From positions 5,753,426 to 5,817,425 of the forward strand of contig NW_004955435.1 in NCBI RefSeq assembly GCF_000276665.1: a DNA stretch of 64,000 nt, read 5' to 3'. This DNA is from Chinchilla lanigera. Taxonomy: Eukaryota > Chordata > Mammalia > Rodentia > Chinchillidae. A model generated the notes under the pieces. That model did no database searches. It was not told where the DNA came from and saw only the letters and a program-made list of their open reading frames with translations. Numbering within the stretch: position 1 is the stretch's first letter; every line of letters starts with the position of its first letter. Positions 35,119-45,905 of this stretch are shown piece by piece. The translations under genes and the position numbers were made by a program.

Positions 35119-35409
35119 ATTGACCTACTATTCTGTTCAATACAACAACTTCTCTTAAGTCTTATTCTCCAATTATCCTTTGTCCTAGCTCTAGGCATTT
35201 TTAAATATTGGTGTCATGTGGCAGTTCCCCTAATACCAGTATTATCTATTGGGATTTGATCATCCGGAGAAAAGTAATGACTCTTCTTTTCAGAAGAATG
35301 TGAGAGGAAAAGTATGATGTTCAGCTTTTCTAGCTCTGTTTTATTTCAAACTGCATATTTAGCCTTCTATTTAAGTCTCAAATGACCTTCTATGAAAAGA
35401 ATTGTGTTT
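35119..35409. other. Unassigned DNA
   Basis: Short spacer between L1 end and ID SINE. Nothing recognised. Confidence 0.5.
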
Positions 35410-35499
35410 GTTTTTTTTTTTTCCAGTACCAGGAATCGAACTCACGACCTCACACTTGACAAGCAAGCGCTGTGCCGCTGAGCTAAATCCCCAGCCCCT
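35410..35499 (-). mobile_element. ID SINE
   Basis: Reverse-strand ID. The T run (A tail) is at the left, then gtaccaggaatcgaactcac (B box) and ccgctgagctaaatccccag with cccc (A box and 5' end). More diverged than the copies at 39249 and 45181. Confidence 0.95.
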
Positions 35500-35679
35500 A
35501 ACGTTGTTAGCAGCATTCTCTTTTTAATTCTTCCCTCGCTCAGTGTATACTGCATTATACTACCGTATTGCTTTCTGAAATATCACCTTTTTGAGTGGAT
35601 GCTTTTCCTTCCTATCTCACGAAGGCTCGAGCACGAATGCTCTTAGCTTCCTGTCCTTCCTCCCATTTTGACAAGCAGA

Positions 35680-36575
35680 GCTGCACACTGCACCCTCGCC
35701 TCCTTTTCCGATCCGGAGGCAGAGTTTCAGCCGCCTATTTCACAGCCAAGGCTAATCCAGCCACCTGTGCTTTGAACCTCACTCCCTCCCGCCTCCTGCA
35801 GGGCCTAGAGCCATCAGCTGTCTCTTTCTTTCCTTTGCTGTTAGCCTGTTTCTGTCCTTGAGCTCCTTCCTTTCTGCTTATAAACACATGCAAGTCTTTC
35901 TCAATTAACAAACAAGTATATCTTCCAAGCTAGCGTCAGAGGTCCTCCGTATTCTTACTCCTGAACTTCCCCAAACTCTGCTCTGTTTGCTACTTTCATC
36001 ACTCTTCGCTCTGCACCCTGCGGACTCCCGACCTCCCTGTTCTCCTGAAGCTGCTGTGTAACGTTAGCTGGACCGTGTCGGTGCCCAATCCAGGAACAGT
36101 CTTCATTATTTATCTGCCAATCCGCCTGCAGTGTTACCAGTGTGGGCTTTTAAAACCTCTCTTTCCTAGACTTCTGCAGAACCATTTCTTCTAATCCAAG
36201 AGTATTCCTTCTTGTTTTTCCCTTTGCCCACTGTAACTATTAGTGTATCCCCTCATGTGTCCACTTTGGAGCCTTCTCAGCCAACGACAGATGAGACTCC
36301 AGGCTGAATGACTCCAAAACTCTTCCCTCGCTCCCAGACTTCCCCCATGTGCAGGCTGGGTTGCCCGCGGAATGCGCTCACGTGCGGTGCGCGGCACAAC
36401 CTTTCACCCGTCTCCTTCCGCGGCTGACCCTCTCTCCTGTCTTCCAGGCTTTGGAAAATGCCACCACCATTTATCAATCGCTCCTGTCAGAAACGTGGAG
36501 CGGTCTCCCCTCTTCCACATTCCTAATTCAATCAGGCACAAAGTCCTGCGCGTCTTATTAAAGTATCCCTGAGCT
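35680..36575 (+). mobile_element. L2 remnant
   Basis: The best-supported part is 36465-36575: gccaccaccatttatcaatc, cagaaacgtggagcggtctc, cattcctaattcaatcaggc and acaaagtcctgcgcgtctta follow the L2 order (caccaccatccaccca ... cagaaacctgggagtca ... acatccaatc ... caaatcctgtcggctct). The pyrimidine-rich upstream part is consistent but weaker. Confidence 0.5.
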
Positions 36576-36894
36576 TATTTCCTTTATTCATTTGTACTAA
36601 CAGTTCTTTATTGGCTCAAGACAGCACCATGTTAAGAATCTTATAAAGTATTCTTTGTTTATGAAGATTGTCAGTGATGAGTTCAAAATCTTTTTGAGAA
36701 CATGGAAATTTATAGGAGAAACAATGTTATTAAACATAAGAATATAGCAATGAGATACCACTCCATGACGCTAAGATGGCTATTTAAAAAAACAGACAAT
36801 AGCAAGAATTGGAAAGGGCATGGAGAAATCGAACCTTTGTTCACTGCTAGTAGAAGTGAAAATGGTGCTGCTGCTAAGGAATACACTATAGTGG

Positions 36895-37273
36895 TGTCTT
36901 AGTTATTTTTCTCATTGTGGAGACAAAATACCTGACACCCAAAGTTAAAAGGGGAAAGGTTTATTTAGCTCACAGACTATGGAGGTTTCAGTCCGTAATC
37001 GGCTGGCTCCAAGAGTGCACATGGCAGAGGGCAGCAGTTCATGGTGGCAGAAGACAGAAAAGCAATAAGAGGAGGAAGGTAAGACAACCCTCTTTCTGTT
37101 CCTTGCATTGGATCCAGTCTACTGGGATTAGGGCAATCAACCACCCTTAATCCCAGCACCCTTAATCCCAGCATTGCGCTGTGAATCAAACACACACTCT
37201 AGATTCAGCCATCTCCAGAAAAGCTCAATCCCCCATGATTGCATGAGGGCACATCTAGACACAAGCCATAACA
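36895..37273 (-). mobile_element. MaLR-type LTR (ORR1/MT-like) nested in old L1
   Basis: TG...CA ended: TGTCTTAGTTATTTTTCTCA to acaagccataaca. Flanked by agtgg (36890-36894) and ggtgg (37274-37278), four of five identical. Similar along its length to 27164-27560. A 16-bp piece, cacccttaatcccagc, is tandemly repeated at about 37142-37174. Confidence 0.88.
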
Positions 37274-37427
37274 GGTGGTTTCTAAAAATACTAGATAAAA
37301 TTATCGTAGGGTCCATAAATTCCATTCTAGTCATATATCAAAAACTGAAAGTGGGGACTAGACCCAATATTTGTATGCTAGTGTTCACAGTAGCATTATT
37401 TATTGCAGCCAGGAAGTGAAAACAACC

Positions 37428-37459
37428 CGTGTGTGTGTGAGTGTGTGTGTGTGTGTGTT
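37428..37459 (+). repeat. (TG)n microsatellite
   Basis: Run of tg with one interruption (gtgtgtgtgagtgtgtgtgt). Confidence 0.93.
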
Positions 37460-37795
37460 TAAGCTGTAAAAAGGAACAAAATTCTGACACAGACGAAAAC
37501 ATGAGTGAACCTTGATGACATTATGCTAAGTGAAATCAGCCATATATGAAAGGAAAAATATTGCATGCTTCCACTTATTGAGATACCTAGAAATAGAAAG
37601 CAGAAAGTAGTTGCAAAAGATCTGGGGGGATGGGATAAAAGGCCATCACTATTTATTGGCTAGAGTTTCAATTTGAGATGATGATAAAGTTCTGCACAGC
37701 ATAGCAGTGATACTTGTACAACAGAGTGATTGTATGTAATAATCAATCATAAACTTAAAATAAAGTAGTAAATTCATGCTTTATGTATTGTACTA

Positions 37796-38572
37796 TAATA
37801 AGCTGGGATATACTCAGGAGATTCTAGGAGATTTTACTTGTTGTAAATGAAGGAGAACATATGAACTAACTGAAGCGGGGGTTCTCTTGCTAGATGCCAT
37901 GGATTTGTTCTAAAAGGCAAAGATGTCAAAGGGCACCTGGAAACCCTCAGGGGAAAAGAAATGGAAAATATCTGCAGACGTGAGTGTGATCCCATTGCAG
38001 AGTCTGCCTCTCTGCCGACCGCAGATCACTTTCTTCCTTTCTTCTCTGTTTGCAGGTCTCTGGCTCCTCAACAGCGCTAGGCAGGGCGGGCTCTCCAGTC
38101 TGAACAGGACCTTTCCTTCTTCTGTTCAAAGAAACATCGACATGGTGCACTCAATAGCAAAATAGAACCACGTTTAGGCCGGAACAATTCAAAAAGAATA
38201 TACATTTGTGGAGTAAATACAAAGTAAGCTAAAAGTTGAGTAAAAACAAAAGCAAAAACTTGAATAAACAGAAAGCCTTGGCGAGCTCTAACGAGGAAGT
38301 CTGGGACCATCGTGAAGGGCCAAAATAAATACAGCAGCCACCGCAAAACTCATCTGCGTGGTGTGCTTTCCATAGCATTGGGGTACGTGCAGGGTTGGTC
38401 TGTCAGCACCGAGAGCCACTAAAGGTCATGGCCGTGAAAACAAAAGTCAGACTGTCTGTGTGAACCCTGGGCAAACAGGGGCCAAGGCCGAGGCCAGGTT
38501 TCCTCAGCGTCTTCTTAGTTCTAGAGAAGCGAGCAAGTGGTGGCAGCAGTGCTCCTTCTCTCTGTCTCTCTG

Positions 38573-38604
<32 letters not shown>

Positions 38605-39232
38605 GTGAGTTGAAGCATTTCTCTGAGCCCCAGGAAACAGAACTCAAATTTACAGTGAAAACTGCCCATGAAAGAGATGACCTGTTTCTTTAATATATAT
38701 TTATATATATTTATTTTCATGCTTTATTGTTCCATAGTTAAAATGAGAGCTTTCTCCTTTTAAACTGACCTGCTTTATGGAGGAAAATGAGCACTTTTCA
38801 AAATTTCCTCTTCCTTTTAAATCAAAACAGCTCCACATGCACGAACACTACAAGACCACTCACTGTAACAGGAGGGAAGCAGGGTGCCAGAAACGGCACT
38901 TCACACATTTCTCTGTGGTTGTGCTGCAGCTCTTGAGCACAGGTCAGGAGGCTGCCGAAGGGAGGGTGAGACAGTAGCTATGCTCAGTGGAATGAATTTG
39001 CCTTGGTACTCAGAAGTGTACGTAGCAGGTGTGTCCTGGGACAGGTGGGGGAGAGGAGAAGGAGGGAGCCACTGCAATGTCACTTCTATAGAGGCTTCAA
39101 AGAAAAAATGAACAGTCTGGCTCTAAAAAAGCTTATGATCAGTATAAAGCAGAAAATATCTGTGCACCACACTCTGTGAAGTATAGTTATGAGTTATTTA
39201 ATGCTTCCGTCTGTGGATAGGCCATTGTGACT
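37796..39232. other. Unassigned DNA, about 1.4 kb
   Basis: No gene recognised; open frames on the minus strand at 38077-38346 and 38403-38720 have no known domain, and the latter runs through the (TC)n tract. May contain a decayed LTR at 38370-38690, but I cannot name it. Confidence 0.4.
38557..38604 (+). repeat. (TC)n/(TCTG)n microsatellite
   Basis: ctctctgtctctctgtgtct followed by a run of tctc to 38604. Confidence 0.9.
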
Positions 39233-39370
39233 CTAAAGTCCATGTTTATTTATTTATTTATTTATTTTTGGTTTTTTCTCCGGTACCGGGAACCGAACTC
39301 AAGACCTTGCGCTTGCCAGGCAGGCGCTTTGCCGCTGAGCTAAATCCCCAGCCCCTAAAGTCCATGTTTA
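39233..39370 (-). mobile_element. Young ID SINE with perfect 16-bp target-site duplication
   Basis: Element 39249-39354 on the minus strand. The TTTA-rich left end is its A-rich tail. B box (gaaccgaactc, 39290-39300) and A box (ccgctgagcta, 39332-39342) are intact. Flanked by ctaaagtccatgttta at 39233-39248 and 39355-39370, identical. Differs from the copy at 45181-45279 by only two substitutions and one T in the shared core, so both are recent. Confidence 0.98.
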
Positions 39371-39377
39371 AACCCTT

Positions 39378-39470
39378 CTTCTGGGGATGGAGATATAGTT
39401 CAGTGGCACACGCACCTGCCTGGCAGATGCAAGGTCCTGAGTTTGATTCCCAGTACCAAAAAATAAAATA
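39378..39470 (+). mobile_element. ID SINE, older
   Basis: ggggatggagatatagttca, ctgcctggcagatgcaaggt and gagtttgattcccagtacca, then an A-rich tail (aaaaaataaaataca). Diverged. It lies head to head with the ID copy at 39249-39354. Confidence 0.93.
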
Positions 39471-39784
39471 CAATACATAAACGCTTCTTCTGTTGCTTCC
39501 AATTCCATCTGTTAGAAGGCCAAGGTTCTTCATCACATGTCCCTGTATCTGGGCTTCCCCCATCACATGTGCCCCTGTGCCCGATACACTTCCCATTTCA
39601 CCAGTCCTTTCTGGGAACCACAGCAGTCAAGTCTCCTTAGCTGACTCCAAGTTCTACACACCTCTAGGATTGCTATGGTAGCCGCTGTTGCTATGGTAGC
39701 TGACACTGCTTCCATTACAGTACCACTAACTGATCAGTAGGGTATGCTCAAAGATAGAAACCTCAGGAATTGGGTCCTGGCCCT

Positions 39785-39910
39785 TTGATTTATTCTGTAC
39801 AATGGAAATAATAAAAGTATCTGTCAAGAGAGTTGGGAATATGAAACAACATAACATAAAGAAATGATTTGTGTATCTAACAAATACAGGCTATCTATTA
39901 CCATTACTGA
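39785..39910 (+). mobile_element. MIR SINE fragment
   Basis: tgtacaatggaaataataaa, agttgggaatatgaaacaac and atctaacaaatacaggctat fit the MIR 3' half in order (aaaatggggataataata ... gaggattaaa ... tagtaagtgc...). Modest. Confidence 0.5.
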
Positions 39911-41249
39911 CAAAAATAATAATAATAATAGTTTCCTTCAGTAAAATCCTTTCATGCGCATATATCTGAGCTATAAGGGCTTTCTTCCTGGCTTACCATT
40001 TTTTAAAGTTCCAGGTCCCTGCCTGGAATTGGAATCCTATTTTGAACCCCAGTCCAATTGGGTGGATCCTTAGCACCCTGCGCTCTGTTGCTGGGGACAA
40101 TATCCGGTATCTAACTGCTGCTCAGCTGTGGGTTGGGATGCCGCACGTGTCTCACTTCCACTGGGGAAGGACGCTCTGCCACCTGGTTGTCAGTATTCTC
40201 ACTGTTCCCATGACCAAGCAAATAAGACCCGCTTCACTCTCTTTGATAAAGCTCCAGTTCAATGTGGCCCTTGAGTAACTCCAGTTTGCAGGGCTGAATG
40301 GCGACCTTGTCTCTCAGTTCATGCGTCTGACCTTTCCCTGCTCACTGCCTTTGGAATCCTTGCATACCTTGAGGTCAAACTCTTGCCTAAGGTAGAACGT
40401 GCAATATTACTGCTATAGAGAATTCACAGACAAAAATGAACAGCCTTGCCCTGGCACAGCTTACGAACGTTATAAAATAGATGTTATCTGATGAAGTACA
40501 GCTTCTCTATCTTCTTGGATCCCAGGCCTGGCCCGCCTTTCAGGTCATCAGCTCTTCCCTGGAACTATTCTGTGGTTCACTTTCCCTGTGACTCTCATAG
40601 CTGCTGCCCGGAGCCAGCGAATTGCTCGTCCAACAAAACTCTCTCTCTCTCGGTGTCCACTGTAGAGTCCGGTAACCAGGCAGATGCCCGGAGTCTCTGG
40701 TTGCTCCTGCTGTGTATGGGCTTTGCAGAAACGTCTCACCACAAGACATAGGATTTAGCCTCTAGATCAACCAGGCGCTACGCTTGGAAAGGGAGCACAC
40801 CTGTAGGGGAGTAACTGCCCGTGGAGTTAATTTGAGCCAGCGAAAATCAAGAGCCTGGAGGGAAATATTCATTCTTTCTCCACTCTCAGGCCCAGTTTTC
40901 CAGTGGGGCTGAGCAGACAAACGCTGCAGGCCATCGTCTTAACGTCTCTGTGGCTTATTATGCAGCATGGCAGCGTGGTGACCTCGTCTTCACAAGCTTC
41001 CAGCTCTGGTGCCTTTATCTTCACTCTTGCTGCTCTGACGCTGCACCTCCCATACCACGCCTAAATGCTTAATCTGTCTCAGGCTGCTTTCTAAGGAACG
41101 TGGGCTAAGATAGATGTTAACTATGACCAGAGCTACAAGGCATATTCTGATCAACTTTTTAATAGAGTTATAATAGAGTTCAAAAGTACGTTGAGACTCT
41201 CAACAAGAAAAAGAGTAATTTAATGTAGGTGGACTTTGAATAATACCAA
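39911..41249. other. Unassigned DNA, about 1.3 kb
   Basis: (AAT)n at 39917-39930. 40480-41090 is GC-richer with short overlapping open frames lacking domains. Nothing I can name. Confidence 0.4.
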
Positions 41250-41425
41250 GAGTGGCTAGTATTTACTACTTGCTAAGTGCTGGTCATTATCCTAGATTTC
41301 TTACATGTATTACAGTTCTCCTAGTTTTGTGTATGGGAAAACCAAAGCATAGTGAAGTTAAATAACTTACTTAAGGTCACAGAGTAATAGTGGGGGAACA
41401 AAGGTTTAAGTCCTACTCTAAAGCC
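41250..41425 (-). mobile_element. MIR SINE
   Basis: Reverse-strand MIR, well preserved: tactacttgctaagtgctgg, ttacatgtattacagttctc, gaagttaaataacttactta with aggtcacagagtaatagtgg, then ccagtgctgctg. Confidence 0.9.
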
Positions 41426-41530
41426 AGTGCTGCTGGAATAATCGTATGAAATAAGCAAGGAGGGGAGATGATCAAAAAGAATAGTTACCTGGGTTAAAAT
41501 TTTTCAACTTTAAAGTCAAAAAGTGAGAGA

Positions 41531-41710
41531 TTGCTGGGTGTGGCAGTGCATGCCTGTAATCCCAGAACTCGGGAGGCTGAGGCAGGAGAATCCTTGAGAG
41601 TTCGAGACCAGCCGGGGTTACAAAGTGAGCTCAAGGTCAGCCTGAATTGCATAGCAAGACCTGTCTCAAAAAGCCAAAAAAAAAAAAAAAAAGAGAGAGA
41701 GAGAGAGAGA
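41531..41710 (+). mobile_element. B1-like SINE with (GA)n tail
   Basis: tgctgggtgtggcagtgcat, gcctgtaatcccagaactcg, gaggctgaggcaggagaatc, ttcgagaccagccggggtta, gtgagctcaaggtcagcctg and caagacctgtctcaaaaagc, then a 16-base A run and (GA)n to 41710. The internal repeat of the gagctcaaggtcagcctg region makes it longer than a simple B1 monomer. Confidence 0.93.
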
Positions 41711-43088
41711 CTTTGGGGATCAGAGAGAAAGCGTGGGTTGGTGTGCTTTATGATTATGTCTCCCCACCACTTCCTGTCCCCCAACACAACACCCCAATAT
41801 AGCTAAAATAGGTTTGTGATCAGGATCAGCATTTAACTCAGTATTTCCCTCCCTCTGACTCTGTTTTCCCAGCCAATCCAAGCAAAAACATTTTGTAGAT
41901 AAATCATTTCGTTCTACAGTTTTAGAGATAAAGAGTTTAAAAATACAAGAGTCTGAACAAGCTTTAGGAATAAGTGATGATATCAAATTCGCTCCTGCCT
42001 TGGTGGGGGAGGAGAGTTAAAGGGCAGGAAAGGAACTGGGCTCCTCGGAGGGGGGCGGAGCAGCGTGGAGGTAGGAGGAGCCCTAACGCAGTGGGATAAT
42101 TTACTCACCCTTCTGCATGGTCCACCTTCATCCAAAAATAACAAGAAAATATGGCACAGCAGCTCATGGGGCAGTGCACAAACTAATCTTAATGAAACTG
42201 TGATTGGATGATAGATCTGCTTAGGCAGAGATCTAACTGGATATAATATTTATTTGAAAATGGGAAGAATTCAGTGTGGAATGTCAACTATGGTAAACAA
42301 GAGAATTCTATCAGATATGGGGTATTATGAAATTGAGCAAGCATTACAGTTCAAATTTTGTTACAAGTGATAGTGCAGGAAAATCTTTTATAGAAGAACG
42401 TCCTTTCCTAGCCTAATTCTGGAGTGAAGTTCAAGGAGTTAAAATCACGACTGTCCCATGTTATCACTATAGAAAGGATTGTAGAGTTTGCTTTCTAAGG
42501 CGTAGGCCATGGGTGTGTGAGATACTAGTGAAGTGGATGAATAGGAAGCAAAGAATTTCAGTCCTATGAAAAGCTCAAGCCAAGATTTCAAAATCAATTT
42601 CTCCCTATACACTGAAATTTTTTATTTCCCTGAAATTTTTTTCGTTGCCTTCTCTGGATCTGATGTTCCTAGTAATAGCACCATTTTAAATGAGGTCAGC
42701 AACTTGGTATGCTGTCTAAGACTAGATGGGTTAAAGCCATTTGATACCACAATAATCCCACCTTAATAAAGCTCCCTAGTTGTATCCTACTTCTCAAATA
42801 TTTGAATATGTATTTGGTTGATCTTCATTAAATTTAGCTAAACAAATTGAGAAAGAACACATGATCATATTCTGTACATATCTTCCAGAAAGGAAGAGGA
42901 ACCTATTTCAAGGGAGTAAAAAGTTCCCCATTGTCCCATTATCTAATTAAAATGAATTAGAGGCACATGGTAGCAATGAGATTAACACTTAATTTAAAAT
43001 AGCTAGTGTTAAATTGCATTATTGTGTGGATTCCATAGTCCAATACAAATCATTTTTATTCCAAAATTTAAAAATATGAAATATTATA
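41711..43088. other. Unassigned DNA, about 1.4 kb
   Basis: No gene or repeat recognised. A GC-rich patch at 41995-42100 has runs of G. Confidence 0.45.
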
Positions 43089-43669
43089 TGTTCGGTTTCT
43101 GCTGTAAAATATCATCACAAATTTAGTGGCTTAAAAACTATCCTTTTTAAAAAAATAATCTTCAGTTCTGCAGGCCAGAAGTCCAGCATGGGTCTCACTA
43201 GGATAAAATCAAAGTGTCAGGCAGGTTTACAATCCTTTCTATTGGCTCTAGGGGAGAAATCACTTCCTGCCTGAATCAGGTGTTGGCAGAATTCAATGTT
43301 ATACTGTTGAAAGATTGAGGTCCTGCCCCTCACCTCACCCCAACTGTAAACTAAAAGGGAGATTCCTGGCTTTTAGAAACCCCTGTATTCCTTGGCTCAT
43401 GGCTCTTTTCCTGTCTCTACAAAGCTAGAGATGGTGGGTTTGAACCTTTGTTGCAGCCTTCTCTGGTCATAATAGAAGTTGTCTCTGTTTAAAGCCTCCT
43501 GAGGTTAGGTCGGGCACATTCGAGTTGTCCAGGATAATGTGGACGGAATTACCTCCTAGTATCAAGGTCCGTAACCCAAATCACATTTGCAAATTCCCTT
43601 TGCCAAGATAACACACAAGTTCTGGAGATTAGGACGTAGACATCTTTGGGGGCCACTATTCTGCCTACA
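43089..43669 (-). mobile_element. MLT1-type MaLR LTR
   Basis: Almost full length (581 bp). tttctgctgtaaaatatcat with cacaaatttagtggcttaaa, agttctgcaggccagaagtc, catgggtctcactaggataa, gtattccttggctcatggct, aatcacatttgcaaattccc, ggagattaggacgtagacat and ctttgggggccactattctg are the reverse-strand MLT1 landmarks in perfect order. Confidence 0.93.
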
Positions 43670-44279
43670 GCTCATGAGGAAGTACGTGGAGGGAGAGGAA
43701 GGAGAATAATGCTTTATACATGAGATTTTCAGCAAATTCCCTTCCCCAACGTTGTCTCTGTGCCTGGTTTATGCTCTGGAAATGAAATACACGCTTGTTT
43801 GCAGTGCATAAATAAAGTCAGTTGAGTAAAATAATTATAAAGCCTGGCCAACTGGAAGTGTTTTCATTGTGAGAAGGCATTACGCCAAGCAGCATCAAGA
43901 TTCTCCTGGGTTCCTGATGTAATGTTTGGATATCTGGGTGTTATACATTGTCTTCAGTGTTTAAATTGAACTAGAGAAAGTACTCCAAAGTATATAGCTT
44001 TACTGGAGAAGCTAGTCCAAACCTCAGCATACCCTACCAATAGGATAGGTTAGGTACAGGCCTTCTTTCTAAGGTGGTCTTTGATGAAAATCCTATGTAA
44101 TCCATTTCTAATTTACACTTCTTTAGTGATTTTTTTTACTTAAGACTGGACTACTGATTTCCATTACTGGACTATTGTGATAACATACTCATATCCCTGC
44201 TTTCAAATTTTCAACTTTTTATTTATGTTGACAATCTAAAACATTGAATATATTTTCATAGGTAACAGTGTCTCATAAA
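43670..44279. other. Unassigned DNA
   Basis: Nothing recognised. Confidence 0.45.
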
Positions 44280-44378
44280 ATGGTGCTTCTCAGCACATGG
44301 TTCTGTTAAGTTTATAAAAGAATCTGAGATGATTCTGAGCCCTCCATTAGATACCTCAAGTGATTCTGCAATTTTCCT
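44280..44378 (+). mobile_element. Possible hAT-type MER fragment
   Basis: atggtgcttctcagcacatg, tgagatgattctgagccctc and tcaagtgattctgcaat resemble the layout of hAT-Charlie MER elements (gtgcttctcaaagtgtggtc ... caggtgattctgatgca). Short and uncertain. Confidence 0.35.
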
Positions 44379-44424
44379 CTTATGTACTTTATAGAGACAT
44401 GTGGTCATAACATTATAAAGTTGT

Positions 44425-44605
44425 TATAACATTCACATGCTCTTTGCTATGTGCCAGACATTGTTCTGATGCTTTATATATGATAACTTGTTTAATATGT
44501 GTAAGCTTTATTATTAAATCAGCTTTATATTTGAAAGAAATGAGGTGAAGTGACCACCCCTTAGCTGTATAATAAGAGACAGAGCTGTGATTTAACCTTA
44601 CATTC
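44425..44605 (-). mobile_element. MIR SINE
   Basis: tttgctatgtgccagacatt, gttctgatgctttatatatg, gaggtgaagtgaccacccct and tagctgtataataagagaca match reverse-strand MIR in order. Confidence 0.8.
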
Positions 44606-44679
44606 TACACTTTTAATCTCTAAGACACACTCCAGAACATTCTCCATGTTCCAGGGCTTTCTATTAATAGTCTAGAATT

Positions 44680-44800
44680 ATCTATTTCTTAAAACATAAA
44701 TATTATTTTATCCCTACCCTTCAAAACTTTCCATCTAAGATTTTAACACAGCATTCAAGACTTTTTCAATCCATGTCTAACCTCAAAGCTGACCCTAAGT
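44680..44800 (+). mobile_element. Possible L2 fragment
   Basis: cttaaaacataaatattatt, cccttcaaaactttccatct and agcattcaagactttttcaa parallel the L2 ttaaaacataagtcagatca ... aaaaccctccaatgg ... caaggccctacatg order. Weak. Confidence 0.4.
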
Positions 44801-45164
44801 AGTTGAATCTAACAGTTCATCCTATTTGCTTCCAGGCCGTAAATGTGCATTCCAGTCCATACACGCTGTGCTCAGAAGAAAGGATACTCAGACTGTGCAG
44901 ACTAGCAGAAAAGCAAATTCACCGAGGCTTCACCTGAGCCGGGTACTTTGCTGTCATGCAGACTGCTTACACCTTATCCCGGTACAGCAGTGGTATAGCT
45001 GGGACTCCTATGGCAACCTGTGTCTAATGCTCGGGATCTTTCCATGATACCAGCGATTTTCAATTCTTTTCTCTTGTCAAGAAATGTATTATTAATATGA
45101 AAACAAGCCAACCCAACCCCTTCTGAAGCAGTGATAGCCACACACATATTACTGTAAGAATCCG

Positions 45165-45295
45165 CTGGGGTGTCCTATATATTTTTTTTGTTTTTGGTTT
45201 TTCTCCGGTACCGGGAACCGAACTCACGACCTTGCGCTTGCCAGCCAGGCGCTTTGCCGCTGAGCTAAATCCCCAGCCCCTGGGGTGTCCTATAT
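45165..45295 (-). mobile_element. Young ID SINE with perfect 16-bp target-site duplication
   Basis: Element 45181-45279 with intact B box (gaaccgaactc) and A box (ccgctgagcta) on the minus strand, flanked by ctggggtgtcctatat at 45165-45180 and 45280-45295. The duplicated target includes the outer edge of the neighbouring LTR, so the SINE landed after the LTR. Confidence 0.98.
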
Positions 45296-45640
45296 TAGTG
45301 AGGGTTTATTAGAGAAACAGATATAACACAAAGTATGCAAGGAGGTGCGCAGAGGGTGTCTGCAGGCCAGAGACCGAAGGGTTCAGCCCAAGGTCTGCAG
45401 CTCACTGTGTGTCCGTGTGAGTCCGTATTAGGAGGCTGATGGGTCTGTGATGGAAGGCTGAAGTGTCTATGCCCAAAGGCTGAAGAATCTAGGTAGAAGC
45501 CAAAGAGTCTGTGCTAGAGGCCAGCAGACAATGTCCAAGGTGAAGGCTAAGACTGGAGTCCTCTGAAGAACCGAAGCCAGTCCGCCCTTCCTCATTTCTC
45601 CTTATACTGTCCAGGTGAAGAGCCGCCGGTTCCCTGTTTA
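45286..45640 (-). mobile_element. MaLR-like LTR
   Basis: tattagtgagggtttattag with agaaacagatataacacaaa is the reverse-strand start of the LTR family whose consensus begins tattagtcagggttctctag. The right LTR of the element at 53313-55505 is of the same kind. Right end approximate. Confidence 0.6.
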
Positions 45641-45809
45641 CTTAAACTCAAACAACAATTTAAAGACAAATTTATAGAAGTTGGATAGATTATTCCCATC
45701 TAAAAATACATTATTATAAATAAGAGCAGCCTTTATAGCTACTAAGAGAGTAAAAGGACAGATTAGGATGTGCAACTATTTAACTTTTTAAACTAAAATC
45801 AAAATAATG

Positions 45810-45905
45810 AGGTGGGAGATGGAGCTCAGCAGTAAAGTGCTTGCCTAGCGTGTATGAGGTCCTGGACTCAATTCTCAAAGGCATTCCTCCCACAAATGGG
45901 GAAAA
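45810..45905 (+). mobile_element. ID-type SINE (or ID half of B1-ID)
   Basis: gagatggagctcagcagtaa, agtgcttgcctagcgtgtat and gaggtcctggactcaattct are an ID/tRNA-derived unit. No B1 half is visible. Confidence 0.75.

Larger units (their letters stand above)
36720..37795 (+). mobile_element. Ancient L1 (L1M-type), interrupted by an LTR
   Basis: 36745-36890 carries gcaatgagataccactccat, gctaagatggctatttaaaa and ggcatggagaaatcgaacct. After the LTR come gttcacagtagcattattta, ttgcagccaggaagtgaaaa, catgagtgaaccttgatgac, aagtgaaatcagccatatat and a tail near 37790. A (TG)n run at 37428-37459 sits inside. Confidence 0.85.

Noticed and set aside
38077..38346. Hydrophobic 89-codon minus-strand frame, possible membrane protein
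   Set aside because: Phe/Leu-rich composition follows from T-rich DNA; no homologue recognised and no upstream context.
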